Origin: Pseudoflavitalea sp. G-6-1-2
GTDB taxonomy: Bacteria > Bacteroidota > Bacteroidia > Chitinophagales > Chitinophagaceae
Assembly: GCF_012927185.1 (NCBI RefSeq)
Contig: NZ_JABBGB010000002.1
Location: 1,178,001-1,242,000 of the forward strand
Direction: 5' to 3'
DNA length: 64,000 nt
The translations under genes were made by a program, and so were the position numbers. Positions 51,707 through 61,500 of the stretch are shown here, piece by piece (the stretch's first letter is position 1; every line of letters starts with the position of its first letter). The notes beneath the pieces were generated by a model. The model did not search any database. It was not told where the DNA came from and worked only from the letters and a program-made list of their open reading frames with translations.

Positions 51707-54241
51707 TTATTGACCTACCATAAATACAGCATTGGCAAAAAGGAGCTTTCCATTTTCCCAGAAACTGCGGAAAACAGGGTTATCGGTAAAGTAAACAATG
51801 GTACCATCGCCCTGATTCTGTACACCGAAGAGAAGGCCGTCTTTCAGTCTGTCTTTGAGTTTGGAGCCAACGAAGCCGGATATCTGACTGCTCTTTTTGA
51901 TCACTCCTACATTCCAGCCCATACCCTCCTTAAAGAAATCATAAATATTATCGTCTTGTTTGAGCGTATAGTAAGTGCTGTCGTAACCGAAAGCCAGCGG
52001 ATGTGAATTGTCAAGATCTACCTTGTAAATGGCGCCGGGGATGAAGCTGGGCAGATAGTCGCGTTCGCGGTTCTCGTATTTGCGCAGCAAAGTGTAATCG
52101 TCTTTCTTATCCTCCTTCTTATCATCTTTCTTATCGTCGCTTTCTTTGAGTTTGATGCCCCACTCGTTGCGGGCGAGTGTACCTACACCTCCTTCAATTG
52201 CTACGATGCGTCCACCATTGCTTACCCAGTCTTTGAGGGCATCGTGCATGTTCTTATCGAAGCTGCGGTAGTTGCCATCGGGCATGATGAGTACATCGGT
52301 TTCTTTCAGTACATCTTTGCCAAAGTCTTTGATCCAAACCACATTGAGTGGATAGTTGATCACGTGATCGAAGTAATGCCATACTTCGCCCATACCGAGT
52401 GATGATATGCCATCGCCTGCGAGAAGCGTTACGCGCGGCGCGCGGATGATGCGTACTTTGTCTGATCCGAAATCGTAACCTCTGTCTACATATCCTGAAG
52501 CAACCGGATAATAAGCTTCACCAGTTGTTTTCGATACTTCCTGAATGATGGATTCCAGCGGCGCCTGCACATTGGTATTGCTGGTTTTGGTAACAATGAG
52601 TGTTCCTTTTTCGAATTGTTCACCACCGGTAACAAATGGTTGCTCTGCGTAACGCACTTTCACTTTCCTTTTGATCAGCTCCGCAAGGAAACGAACACTT
52701 CCGAGGCCGGTCCATTTAATGGCATAAGCTGTGATGGTTGAACCCGGAGCTACGGTTGTTTTCAGTGGAACAGGTGGTTCAGCAGAACCGCCGCCCAGCG
52801 TGGCATTTAGCCCATAAGTAGTGAGGCCGTATGCATAAGGCATGCTCCATGCAGTGATATCGTAAGTTGCAGAATCTGATAATTTGGATGTTCTCTCGAA
52901 CAATACTTTCAGCAGGTTGGCATTGGTTTGTCCGGCATTGATCACCACATCACCCGGAGTTATTTTCACCGATTCGTTTTTGTTGGTGAAATAGTTGAGT
53001 CCGTTTGCAGAACCGCTGCTGAGATAACTGTATTCGATATTGTTCTTGTCGAGCAGTTGTGTGAGTCTTTTTAAGCGATCGCCCCCATCGGCTTTTATCA
53101 GCCATGCTTTGAATTCGCCGGGAGGTGCGGTGCGGGCTTTGTCGTAATATTTTTTGAATTCCTTCACCAGTCTCGATGCATTGGAGGCACTGGTTTCGAT
53201 GGTGCTCATGCCGGTGGTGAAGTGGTGTATCAGTCGATCGTACAATGTAAGCGTATCGCCATCTTCATTGATCACGGCAGCGCCTCCGCGGCTATGGCCT
53301 CCTTGTTCGTAGGTCATGCCGATGGCTCCTTTATAAATAGGATAGGTATCACCGTAACTTGGATAGAAGAGATCGAATCTTTCTTTGGTGAAGAAGAGCC
53401 ATCCGTTCTGATCGAAATATTTGGCGTTGCTTCTTCCGATCATCACCTGAAAATCGCGCTGCCATGGAGTGATCACTTCGTGAAATGGTTCGGCAGCGGG
53501 AGCGAAATAGTAAGGTTCATTCACGCCCTGTTCGTGGAAGTCTACATGCACCTGCGGCAGCCACTGGTTGTAGCGGGCCATGCGCTGCTGCGATTCCACC
53601 TGCGTTTGCCAGGCCCAGTCGCGGTTGAGATCGAAGTAGTAATGATTGGGTCTGCCGCCGGGCCATGGCTCACTGTGCTCGCGGGTGAAGTTCACGGGAT
53701 TGGCATTTTTGCCTACTACGCTGTTGAACCAGTTCACATAACGGTCACGGCCATCCGGGTTCATGCAGGGATCAACCACCACCACTGTATTTTTCAGGTA
53801 TTCTTTTGTTTTGCTGTTGGCAGGGTTCACCAGTTCGAAGAGGGTGAGCATCGCTGCTTCGGAAGAAGAAGTTTCGTTGCCATGCACATTATAGCTGAGC
53901 CATACGATAGCGGGTGCATTTTCATCAGATGCAGCTTTGTCCCTGGTAGCGCCTGCCAGTCTCAGGTTGTTCAATCTGATAGCATCGAGGCGTTGTGCAT
54001 TTTCGGGAGAAGCTACAAACACCAGCAGCAAGGGCCTGCCTTCATTGGTGGTTCCATACTGCTCTACCTTCACCATATTGGGTGCGGCTGTACCGAGGTA
54101 CTTGCAGTAATTCACAACATTGAAGTGGGGAGTGTAACGGCTACCGATTTTGTAACCAAGGAACTGTTCAGGGGATTGAACCTGGGCGAAGAGCATCGTG
54201 GAAATGAGCAGCAGCAGCCAGGTAACGTAGATCTTCTTCAT
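51707..54241 (-). CDS. Secreted M14-family zinc carboxypeptidase
   Basis: The 844-aa product starts at ATG 54241, where the signal peptide begins (MKKIYVTWLLLLISTMLFAQ); a longer frame upstream is rejected. The M14 domain (about 30-380) has zinc ligands His120 and Glu123 (VHGNETSSSE) and His232 or His236 (HVDFHEQG), plus the substrate-binding NPDGRDRY segment. The C-terminal part includes a GATase-like region (VLIMPDGNYRSFDKN) and a Lys/Asp-rich linker near 705. It likely trims peptides or peptidoglycan-like amides outside the cytoplasm. It is divergent from the gamma-glutamyltranspeptidase gene. Confidence 0.9.
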   Translation of the reverse strand: MKKIYVTWLLLLISTMLFAQVQSPEQFLGYKIGSRYTPHFNVVNYCKYLGTAAPNMVKVEQYGTTNEGRPLLLVFVASPENAQRLDAIRLNNLRLAGATRDKAASDENAPAIVWLSYNVHGNETSSSEAAMLTLFELVNPANSKTKEYLKNTVVVVDPCMNPDGRDRYVNWFNSVVGKNANPVNFTREHSEPWPGGRPNHYYFDLNRDWAWQTQVESQQRMARYNQWLPQVHVDFHEQGVNEPYYFAPAAEPFHEVITPWQRDFQVMIGRSNAKYFDQNGWLFFTKERFDLFYPSYGDTYPIYKGAIGMTYEQGGHSRGGAAVINEDGDTLTLYDRLIHHFTTGMSTIETSASNASRLVKEFKKYYDKARTAPPGEFKAWLIKADGGDRLKRLTQLLDKNNIEYSYLSSGSANGLNYFTNKNESVKITPGDVVINAGQTNANLLKVLFERTSKLSDSATYDITAWSMPYAYGLTTYGLNATLGGGSAEPPVPLKTTVAPGSTITAYAIKWTGLGSVRFLAELIKRKVKVRYAEQPFVTGGEQFEKGTLIVTKTSNTNVQAPLESIIQEVSKTTGEAYYPVASGYVDRGYDFGSDKVRIIRAPRVTLLAGDGISSLGMGEVWHYFDHVINYPLNVVWIKDFGKDVLKETDVLIMPDGNYRSFDKNMHDALKDWVSNGGRIVAIEGGVGTLARNEWGIKLKESDDKKDDKKEDKKDDYTLLRKYENRERDYLPSFIPGAIYKVDLDNSHPLAFGYDSTYYTLKQDDNIYDFFKEGMGWNVGVIKKSSQISGFVGSKLKDRLKDGLLFGVQNQGDGTIVYFTDNPVFRSFWENGKLLFANAVFMVGQ

Positions 54242-54282
54242 ATTGACATCAAAATAAGGATGTGAATATAAAATAACTTCCT

Positions 54283-54323
54283 GAAAAAGAACATCCCCGC
54301 TCATGGCGGGGATATTCTTTTTC
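54283..54323. terminator. Long terminator-like hairpin in the divergent M14-ggt region
   Basis: GAAAAAGAA at 54283 plus ATCCCCGC (to 54300) pair with GCGGGGAT (54306) plus TTCTTTTTC (to 54323), an 18-position stem with one mismatch and a TCATG loop. Its A-rich and T-rich outer arms let it act as an intrinsic terminator in both directions, although no gene end is next to it. Confidence 0.6.
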
Positions 54324-54498
54324 TCATGTGTTCGTAGTTCTTTGGTGTCTAACCAGGAATTACTAGTGTGCAATGAAAGTATGAAAAGAAAATTAATTTT
54401 CCACGTTATCAATCGCCATTTGAGGTGAATCTTACATAATTTTAGTAGAGGTTCAATATTTATGTAAGTGTTTACACATATTCAAATAATTGATAATT

Positions 54499-56211
54499 AT
54501 GATACGTCGGATAATTTGCTGCTTTTCAGTCTCAGCATTGCTTTTCGCGTGCTCGGTAAGTAAGAAAAACAGTTCAGTTGCCCTTAACCCCTATTCGTAC
54601 AGCATACAAAAAAAAGTATTGTGCAGGAATGGTGCAGTAGTAAGTGCACATCCGTTGGCGAGTGAAGTGGGTATAGCTGTTTTGAAGAAGGGCGGCAATG
54701 CGGTTGATGCGGCAATTGCCACTCAGCTGGCACTGGCGGTTGTATATCCTGCCGCCGGAAATATTGGCGGAGGTGGCTTTCTGGTGGGGCATCTTGCCGA
54801 TGGCAAAAACCTCGCCATCGATTACAGAGAGAAAGCGCCGGGTAAGGCATCACGCGATATGTATCTCGATGCCAATGGGAATGCACAGACAAAGCTCAGT
54901 CAGAACGGCCATCTGGCAGCAGGTGTGCCGGGTACTGTAGCCGGACTGATCACTTCAGCCAAATACGCGAAGCTTCCATTCGGAGAGCTGGTGCAACCCG
55001 CCATCGAACTGGCAGAAAAAGGATTTGCAATTACAGCTGCCGAAGCCCGTGCACTCAATTCACACAAAGAAGAGTTCCTTCAATACAATTCCACCGCTCC
55101 GGTTTTTGTAAGAAGTCAGCCCTGGAAAGCAGGCGATACGCTCATTCAGACCGATCTGGCCAATACCCTCAAACGCATCCGCGATGAAGGCCGCAAAGGA
55201 TTCTATGAAGGCGTCACTGCAAAACTCATAGTGGAAGAAATGAACCGCGGCAAAGGCATCATCAGTTATGAAGATCTCAAAAACTACGAAGCCAGCGAAC
55301 GTGAAATAGTATCCTTCCCATACAAAGGCTACACTATTCTCACCATGCCTCTCCCCTCCAGTGGTGGCATATTGCTGCCACAGATGATGAAGATGGTGGA
55401 GGACAAAAACATTCAGCAGATGGGCTTCCAGACCACTGCCTCTGTTCAACTGATGACGGAAGTGGAGCGCCGTGCTTATGCCGACCGTGCTAAATTTCTC
55501 GGTGATGCCGACTTCTACAAAGTGCCTGTTCGCACTCTCACCAGCGAGGCATATATCAAAGAGCGCATGAAAGATTACGATCCTTCCAAAGCCGGCACCA
55601 GCACAGCTATTGGGGCAGGCCTCATTCCCGAAAGCGAAGAAACCACGCACCTCAGCGTATACGATAATGCAGGCAATGCAGTAGCCGTTACCACCACCCT
55701 CAACGGAGGTTATGGCAGCAGCACTGCGGTAACCGGAGCAGGGTTTATCCTCAACAACGAAATGGACGACTTCAGTGTAAAGCCCGGAGTGCCCAATATG
55801 TACGGCGCAGTGGGCGCCGATGCCAACGCCATCGCTCCCAACAAAAGGATGCTCAGTTCCATGACGCCCACCATTGTTCTGCAAAACAACAAACCCTTCC
55901 TCGTAATCGGAACTCCCGGAGGTACTACCATCACTACTTCGGTATTTCAGACACTGATGAATATTCTCGAATTCAATCTCTCTGCTGATGATGCTGTGAA
56001 CAAACCGAAATTCCATCACCAGTGGTTGCCCGATGAAATCTTTGTTGAAAAAAGTTTCCCCGAAGCAGTGCGCCAGCAGTTGAAAAAGATGGGTTACAAA
56101 GTAACGGAGCGTGGACAGATCGGAAGAACCGAAGTGATCCGCATCAATGCAAATGGCAGCATCGAAGCCGTGGGCGATCATCGCGGAGATGATGCCGCTG
56201 CCGGATTCTAA
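54499..56211 (+). CDS. ggt: Gamma-glutamyltranspeptidase, lipoprotein
   Basis: The 570-aa product starts at ATG 54499 (an earlier TTG is ignored) and has a lipobox ending LLFAC (Cys18). The family features are the GGNAVDAAIATQLALAVVYP and NIGGGGFL segments. The autoprocessing site ETTHLSVYD carries nucleophile Thr382, the first residue of the small subunit. The DDFSVKPG region and GGTTITTSV complete the active site. It cleaves gamma-glutamyl bonds of glutathione and related peptides in the periplasm, supplying Glu and Cys-Gly. Confidence 0.93.
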   Translation: MIRRIICCFSVSALLFACSVSKKNSSVALNPYSYSIQKKVLCRNGAVVSAHPLASEVGIAVLKKGGNAVDAAIATQLALAVVYPAAGNIGGGGFLVGHLADGKNLAIDYREKAPGKASRDMYLDANGNAQTKLSQNGHLAAGVPGTVAGLITSAKYAKLPFGELVQPAIELAEKGFAITAAEARALNSHKEEFLQYNSTAPVFVRSQPWKAGDTLIQTDLANTLKRIRDEGRKGFYEGVTAKLIVEEMNRGKGIISYEDLKNYEASEREIVSFPYKGYTILTMPLPSSGGILLPQMMKMVEDKNIQQMGFQTTASVQLMTEVERRAYADRAKFLGDADFYKVPVRTLTSEAYIKERMKDYDPSKAGTSTAIGAGLIPESEETTHLSVYDNAGNAVAVTTTLNGGYGSSTAVTGAGFILNNEMDDFSVKPGVPNMYGAVGADANAIAPNKRMLSSMTPTIVLQNNKPFLVIGTPGGTTITTSVFQTLMNILEFNLSADDAVNKPKFHHQWLPDEIFVEKSFPEAVRQQLKKMGYKVTERGQIGRTEVIRINANGSIEAVGDHRGDDAAAGF

Positions 56212-56273
56212 GCCGCTTTTAACATGCAGGCATTACTGCATTAAGTACCTTTATTTTCTAAATAGCCACGATC

Positions 56274-56825
56274 ATGAATACATTAGGCAACGAGTTTTTG
56301 CAGTCGGCCATCAGAAGATACAAATCTTACAAACAGCTGGGAGATAAAACCTTCGATCAGCTGGGCGAAGCGGATTTCCATTTCAGACCTAATGAAGTGA
56401 GCAACAGCATTGCTACTATCATTCAGCATTTGAATGGCAATATGCGCAGCCGCTGGACCAACCTGCTTACGGAAGACGGAGAGAAAGAATGGCGCCAGCG
56501 CGATGAAGAGTTTGAGATTCACAATCATACCCGCGAGCAATTGATTCAGATGTGGGAGGATGGATGGAAATGCCTGCTCGATACATTGCAAAGTCTGAAA
56601 GAAGAAGACCTGCTCACTACCATCTATATCCGCAAAGAACCGTTGACGGTAACGGATGCGATACTGCGTCAGCTGGCGCATTATCCGAGCCATGTGGGAC
56701 AGATAATGTACATCGGAAAGATTATCAAAGGCGATGCGTGGAAGAGTTTGTCGATCGAAAAAGGACAGTCGCAGGCGTATAATAATTCGGACGGTGTGAA
56801 AGATCCGGCTAAGCTGATGAAATAG
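56274..56825 (+). CDS. DinB-like / DUF1572 protein
   Basis: The 183-aa four-helix-bundle protein carries the spaced histidines of the DinB superfamily: His52 (IIQHLNGN) and His136 and His140 (LAHYPSHVGQI), which bind a metal. DUF1572 is the closest group. Such proteins are thiol-transferase-like or damage-inducible, with roles not proved here. It follows ggt after 62 bases; a near-consensus TACCTTTA (56246-56253) suggests its own promoter. Confidence 0.88.
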   Translation: MNTLGNEFLQSAIRRYKSYKQLGDKTFDQLGEADFHFRPNEVSNSIATIIQHLNGNMRSRWTNLLTEDGEKEWRQRDEEFEIHNHTREQLIQMWEDGWKCLLDTLQSLKEEDLLTTIYIRKEPLTVTDAILRQLAHYPSHVGQIMYIGKIIKGDAWKSLSIEKGQSQAYNNSDGVKDPAKLMK

Positions 56826-57063
56826 AAACGCTCACTTATTGGGTTTAGTTTTGATCTGATTTCTCAAAGGGCTATGGAACGCGGGCGATGAAATAAACCG
56901 CCGCGGGAGAATATCCATTAAGCAACTTTGAGGAAAGATGGGACTGTAGGATGTATTTCAGCTTCTTCGCTTATATTTCAAAGGCCGCGTTACATAGCCC
57001 TTTGATGCATATCGCTGAATGGGTAGATGTTCAAAAGCAAATACATGAGTATGGAAATTGTCT

Positions 57064-57248
57064 TACTTAGCAGGCAGCACGGTTGCGGATATCCCGTAAA
57101 CTGGTCTTCAAATGTGTTGCACGAAAGTTTGGCCTTATTCTATTGTTCAATCCTACTTGATTGCTGATCATCGGAGATTCAATACTGCCCGGCACATTTG
57201 TCAACCATGTTTTCGGGATATCCCGCGGCCGTGCGGTAATAAAATAAG
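57064..57248. repeat. Imperfect inverted-repeat element of about 185 bp
   Basis: GCACGGTTGCGGATATCCCG (57077-57096) is mirrored by CGGGATATCCCGCGGCCGTG (57214-57233). The match continues inward: ATGTG with AACTGGTC on the left versus a reverse-complement AACATGGTT and ACAAATGTG on the right. It also continues outward to CTTA ends near 57064 and 57248. The whole segment can fold into one long stem with a central loop. Confidence 0.65.
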
Positions 57249-57269
57249 CACACACTTTTTTATATAAAA

Positions 57270-57309
57270 TAATAGCAAAGGCCAGCTAATAACTTTCAGC
57301 TGGCCTTTG
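57270..57309 (-). terminator. Terminator after the isoaspartyl peptidase gene
   Basis: CAAAGGCCAGCT (57276-57287) pairs perfectly with AGCTGGCCTTTG (57298-57309). On the minus strand an A/T-rich tail (CTATTATTTTATA) follows. Confidence 0.85.
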
Positions 57310-57348
57310 ATTATGGTAAACCGGTCGCTGCATTTGCAGCTTGTGGCA

Positions 57349-58446
57349 TTAGTCTTTGTAGATCTTGATGGTAACTTTTCCGTCTTTGTCTATATAGCCG
57401 CGGTACATGCCTTCGGTATTGAAGGGCATGGCGATGTGGCCGTCTTTGTCGACGGCGATCAGTCCGCCATCACCGCCGAGAGCACCGAGACGCTTCATCA
57501 CCATTTCGTTGGTGGCTTTTTCGAGACTGAAGTGGCCGAACTCCATCATGTCGCTAACGGTTTTGGCCATTACCAGAAGAATGAAATATTCGCCCCAGCC
57601 AGTACAGCTTACGGCGCAGGTGTTGTTATCGGCATAGGTTCCGGCACCGATGATGGGTGAGTCCCCTACTCTGCCGAATCTTTTGTTGGTCATGCCTCCG
57701 GTGCTGGTGGCAGCGGCGAGATTGCCCTGGGCATCGAGCGCTACGGCACCAACGGTTCCGTATTTGGAGTCGCGGTTTTCGGGTTGACGAAGTCCGGACG
57801 TGGGCTTGTTGCCGTGATCGAGTTCGGTCTTCATGGAATCTTGCTTTTTCACGCGTTGCAGCCCCTGCCATCTGTCTTCGGTGTAGAAATAGGAAGGATC
57901 TACGATGGTGAGACCTTGCTGTTTGGCGAATTCTTCGGCGCCTCTGCCGGTCATCATTACGTGAGAACTCTTTTCCATTACGGCACGGGCGGCCGTGATG
58001 GGATTGCGGATGGTGGTTACTCCGGCTACAGCTCCGGCAGCGAGGGTGCGGCCATTCATGATGCTGGCATCGAGCTCATTCTTTCCTTCGTGGGTGAATA
58101 CGGCACCCTTTCCGGCATTGAAGAGCGGATCATCTTCCATTACATTTACGGCCGCCTCTACTGCATCCAGCGAGGAACCGCCATTTTTCAGGATGCTGTA
58201 ACCCTTTTCCAGTGCGGCTTTAAGAGCTTCCATGTATGCGCGCTCCTTTTCGGGAGACATATTCTTTTTGAGGATGGTGCCGGCTCCGCCATGGATCACC
58301 AGTACTGGTTTGATTGCCGTGCGGGGAGCGTTGGAGGCAGGTTGTTGTTTCATCCGGGCATTTTCGAGTGACTGCGACAAGGATTGTGCCTGTGCTAAGG
58401 CGCTGTTAAAAACAAGCGCCAGAAAAAAAGGTATCAGTTTTCTCAT
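57349..58446 (-). CDS. Secreted isoaspartyl peptidase / L-asparaginase (Ntn hydrolase)
   Basis: The 365-aa product starts at ATG 58446 (MRKLIPFFLALVFNSALAQAQ signal peptide); an upstream frame is rejected. Ntn-hydrolase signatures are HGGAGTI (52-58), the activation site KYGTVGAVALD with nucleophile Thr231, and GGMTNKRFGRVGDSPIIGAGTYAD. The enzyme is made as a precursor that cuts itself before Thr231, then hydrolyses beta-aspartyl dipeptides and asparagine. Together with GGT and the M14 peptidase it completes a set of exported peptide-degrading enzymes. Confidence 0.93.
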   Translation of the reverse strand: MRKLIPFFLALVFNSALAQAQSLSQSLENARMKQQPASNAPRTAIKPVLVIHGGAGTILKKNMSPEKERAYMEALKAALEKGYSILKNGGSSLDAVEAAVNVMEDDPLFNAGKGAVFTHEGKNELDASIMNGRTLAAGAVAGVTTIRNPITAARAVMEKSSHVMMTGRGAEEFAKQQGLTIVDPSYFYTEDRWQGLQRVKKQDSMKTELDHGNKPTSGLRQPENRDSKYGTVGAVALDAQGNLAAATSTGGMTNKRFGRVGDSPIIGAGTYADNNTCAVSCTGWGEYFILLVMAKTVSDMMEFGHFSLEKATNEMVMKRLGALGGDGGLIAVDKDGHIAMPFNTEGMYRGYIDKDGKVTIKIYKD

Positions 58447-58539
58447 ACGTGTATCGTTTAGGCTGCTACTGCAATATATGTTTTTTGAGGGGTTGTGGTA
58501 CCGTTCGCAAGGTATTTTGACGGATTCATTGGTATTGAA

Positions 58540-58570
58540 TTTGCACAAACACCCCGAACACCTAATTTTG
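58540..58570 (+). promoter_or_regulatory. Promoter of the TamB-like gene (TTTG-N19-TAATTTTG)
   Basis: TTTG at 58540-58543 and TAATTTTG at 58563-58570 match the Bacteroidota -33/-7 consensus with 19 bases between. It lies inside the GTG-initiated reading frame (GTG 58495), so translation must start downstream of it. Confidence 0.65.
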
Positions 58571-58587
58571 CACCCAATACTCAGAAC

Positions 58588-61500
58588 CTGAGAAAGTTTT
58601 GGAAAATATCCCGGACCATATTATTGGTCCTGATCGCACTGATCATACTGGCATGGCTTGCATTGCAAACTACGCCGGTTCAAAACTGGCTGGTACAACA
58701 GGCAACCGCCAGATTATCGAAAGATCTCAAGACCACCGTTTCCATCAAGCATGTAGATTTTGCGTTGTTCAATAAGATGAGCCTCGAACAAACGCTGATC
58801 AAAGACAGAAAGAACGATACCCTCCTTTATGCCGGTGCACTCAAAGTAAATATCACCGACTGGTTCTTCTTCAAAGACAAGATCGAACTCAAATACCTCG
58901 GCCTCCAGGATGCAGAGATCAATCTCAACCGAACGGACTCCATCTGGAACTACCGGTTCATTCTCGAATATTTTTCAGGTCCGGCAGATACGAGTTCCAA
59001 AAAGAGCGGCATCAATCTCGATCTCAAAAAGATCGATCTCGATAATGTAATGCTCAATCAGCGCGATGCATGGCGTGGTGAAGATCAGCTGATCCGCTTC
59101 AGCAGCCTCGATATAGATGCCGAAATGGTGAGCCTCGCCAAAAAACAACTCTGGCTGAGAAGCGTGAATATCGATAAACCACTCTTCGCCATTTACAATT
59201 ATGTTGGCAACCGCCCGGACTCACTTCGTCCCAAAAGTGTGGACACCATTATAGTGAATGATCCCAATAAGCTCCGCTGGAATGCCGGCAACTGGGATAT
59301 ACGCATTGCTCAACTGAATCTCAATAACGGCACTTTCAAAAGTGATGTGAATACGGAGCGTAAGCCCTACGATTATTTCGATGGCGCGCATATTCAGTTC
59401 AGCGATATCGAAGCCAATTTCAAGAACGTGCGCTTTCAGCAGGATTCCATTACTGCCGTGATGAACCTCAGCACCAAAGAAAGAAGCGGACTGGTAGTGA
59501 AACATCTCAAAGCCAACTTCAAGGCTCATCCCGAAGCCATGGAGTTCAATAATCTGGATCTGGAGACCAACCGCAGTCACCTCCACCGCTACTTCGCCAT
59601 GCGTTACAACACTTTCGACGATATGAGCGACTTCATCTCCAAAGTGCGCATGGAAGGCGACTTCGATGAAGCGTATCTCGAAAGTGACGATATCGCTTAC
59701 TTCGCTCCGGAGCTGAAAGAATGGAAAAAGAAAGTGCGCATCAATGGGAAGATCAAAGGCCCTATTGAAAACCTGGTGGCCAGAAAGATCACCATCGAAG
59801 CAGGACAAAACGCTTACCTCAACGGAAATATCAGTCTTAAAGGACTGCCCGATATAGATAAGACCTTCATCGACTTTGAAGCCACCGATTTCAGAACCAC
59901 TTACAAAGATGCGATAGCCATCATACCCCAACTGCGAACAATTACGCAACCAAGGCTCGATCGCATCGAGTTCCTGCGCTTCCGGGGCAACTTCACGGGA
60001 TTCGTAAAAGACTTCGTAACCTACGGAACCATCGAAACCAATCTCGGTACAATTGTGAGTGACGTAAATATGAAGTTCCCGGATAAAGGCCATACCAGTT
60101 ATGTAGGGAACCTCAACACCAGCAATTTCCAGCTCGGAGAATTCATCAATGTGCCGCAGATCGGGAAGATCAGCTTCAAGGGGAAGGTAAACGGACAGGG
60201 CCTTCGCACCGGCAACCTCAACGCCAAACTCGACGGCAACATAGCATCATTCGATGCATACGGATATGTCTATCACGATATCATAGTAAAAGGAACCGTA
60301 GCCAAACGCCTCTTCAACGGAGAACTGAATGTAGCCGACTCGAATCTAACTGCCAAACTGAATGGTCTGGTAGACTTCAGCAAGGCTGTGCCTGAATTCA
60401 ATTTCGATGCAGACATTTCTAAGGCGAGTCTGAAGAACCTCAAGCTCACCAAAGACAGCATCGATGGATACGGCAAATTCAAATTCGATTTCACCGGAAA
60501 CAATATCGATAACTTCTTAGGAACAGCACGCATTTACGATGCTTCAGTATTCAAGAACGGAAGAAGGATCTCCTTCGATTCGCTGAGTGTGGAATCGAAA
60601 GTGATGGGCAACAACAAAGTGATCACCGTACTCAGCAATGAGTTCGATGCAGCGCTGGTGGGCGATTTCTCCATCATGGAGCTGCCTGCTGCCTTTCAGA
60701 GTTTCCTCAATAAATATTATCCCAGTTATATCAAGCCGGCACAGACACTGAAGAACGAGAACTTCAGTTTTGTGATCACCACTAAGAAAGTGGAGGACTA
60801 TCTCGACTTCGTAGATAAGAATCTGGGCGGCTTCAACTTCAGTACCATTGCGGGGCGCATCAACAGTAAAGAGAACCTGCTCGATCTCAATGCCGAAGTG
60901 CCGCAGTTCAATTATAAGAATCTCACCGTGTACAATGTGAGTTTGAAAGGCATCGGGAATATGGACAGCCTTTCACTCGAAAGCAGCATCGCCGATGTGT
61001 ATGTGAACGACAGCCTTCACTTTCCGGGAACCACCATCCGCATGAGTTCGTCCAACGACTTATCGCATGTGATGGTGAAAACCAGCGCCAGCCAAACCAT
61101 CAATGCAGCCAGTATTGCCGCCAAAGTGCAGACCATGCCTCGCGGTGTGCGCATACTCTTCGACAAAAGCAATTTCGATGTGAATGGAAAGAACTGGCTC
61201 ATCGAAAAAGACGGAGAGCTGGTGTTCAGTGAGGATCTTGTATCTGCCGACGGCGTACGCATCTACAGCGGCGATCAGGAAATACTGGTAACCACCCACC
61301 CTTCCGATATAGGCAACACCAATGATGTAAGGGTGGAAATGAAACGCATCAATATCGGCGACTTCACACCCTACTTTGTGAAGAAGAACAGAATTGAAGG
61401 ATTGTTCACCGGAACGGTCGACATATCAGATCCATTCAAAAAGTTCCAGGCAGATATGTCGGGCGAAGCCGAACAATTCAGGCTCGACGACGACAGCATC

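Larger units (their letters stand above)
56826..57348. other. 523-bp gene-free region with a large imperfect palindrome
   Basis: No gene is seen. The left half has no obvious signal. The right half contains the inverted-repeat element 57064-57248 and the terminator of the isoaspartyl peptidase gene. Confidence 0.6.

Noticed and set aside
57067-57255. 62-residue minus-strand reading frame
   Set aside because: It lies wholly within the inverted-repeat element and has no protein-like features beyond an open frame.
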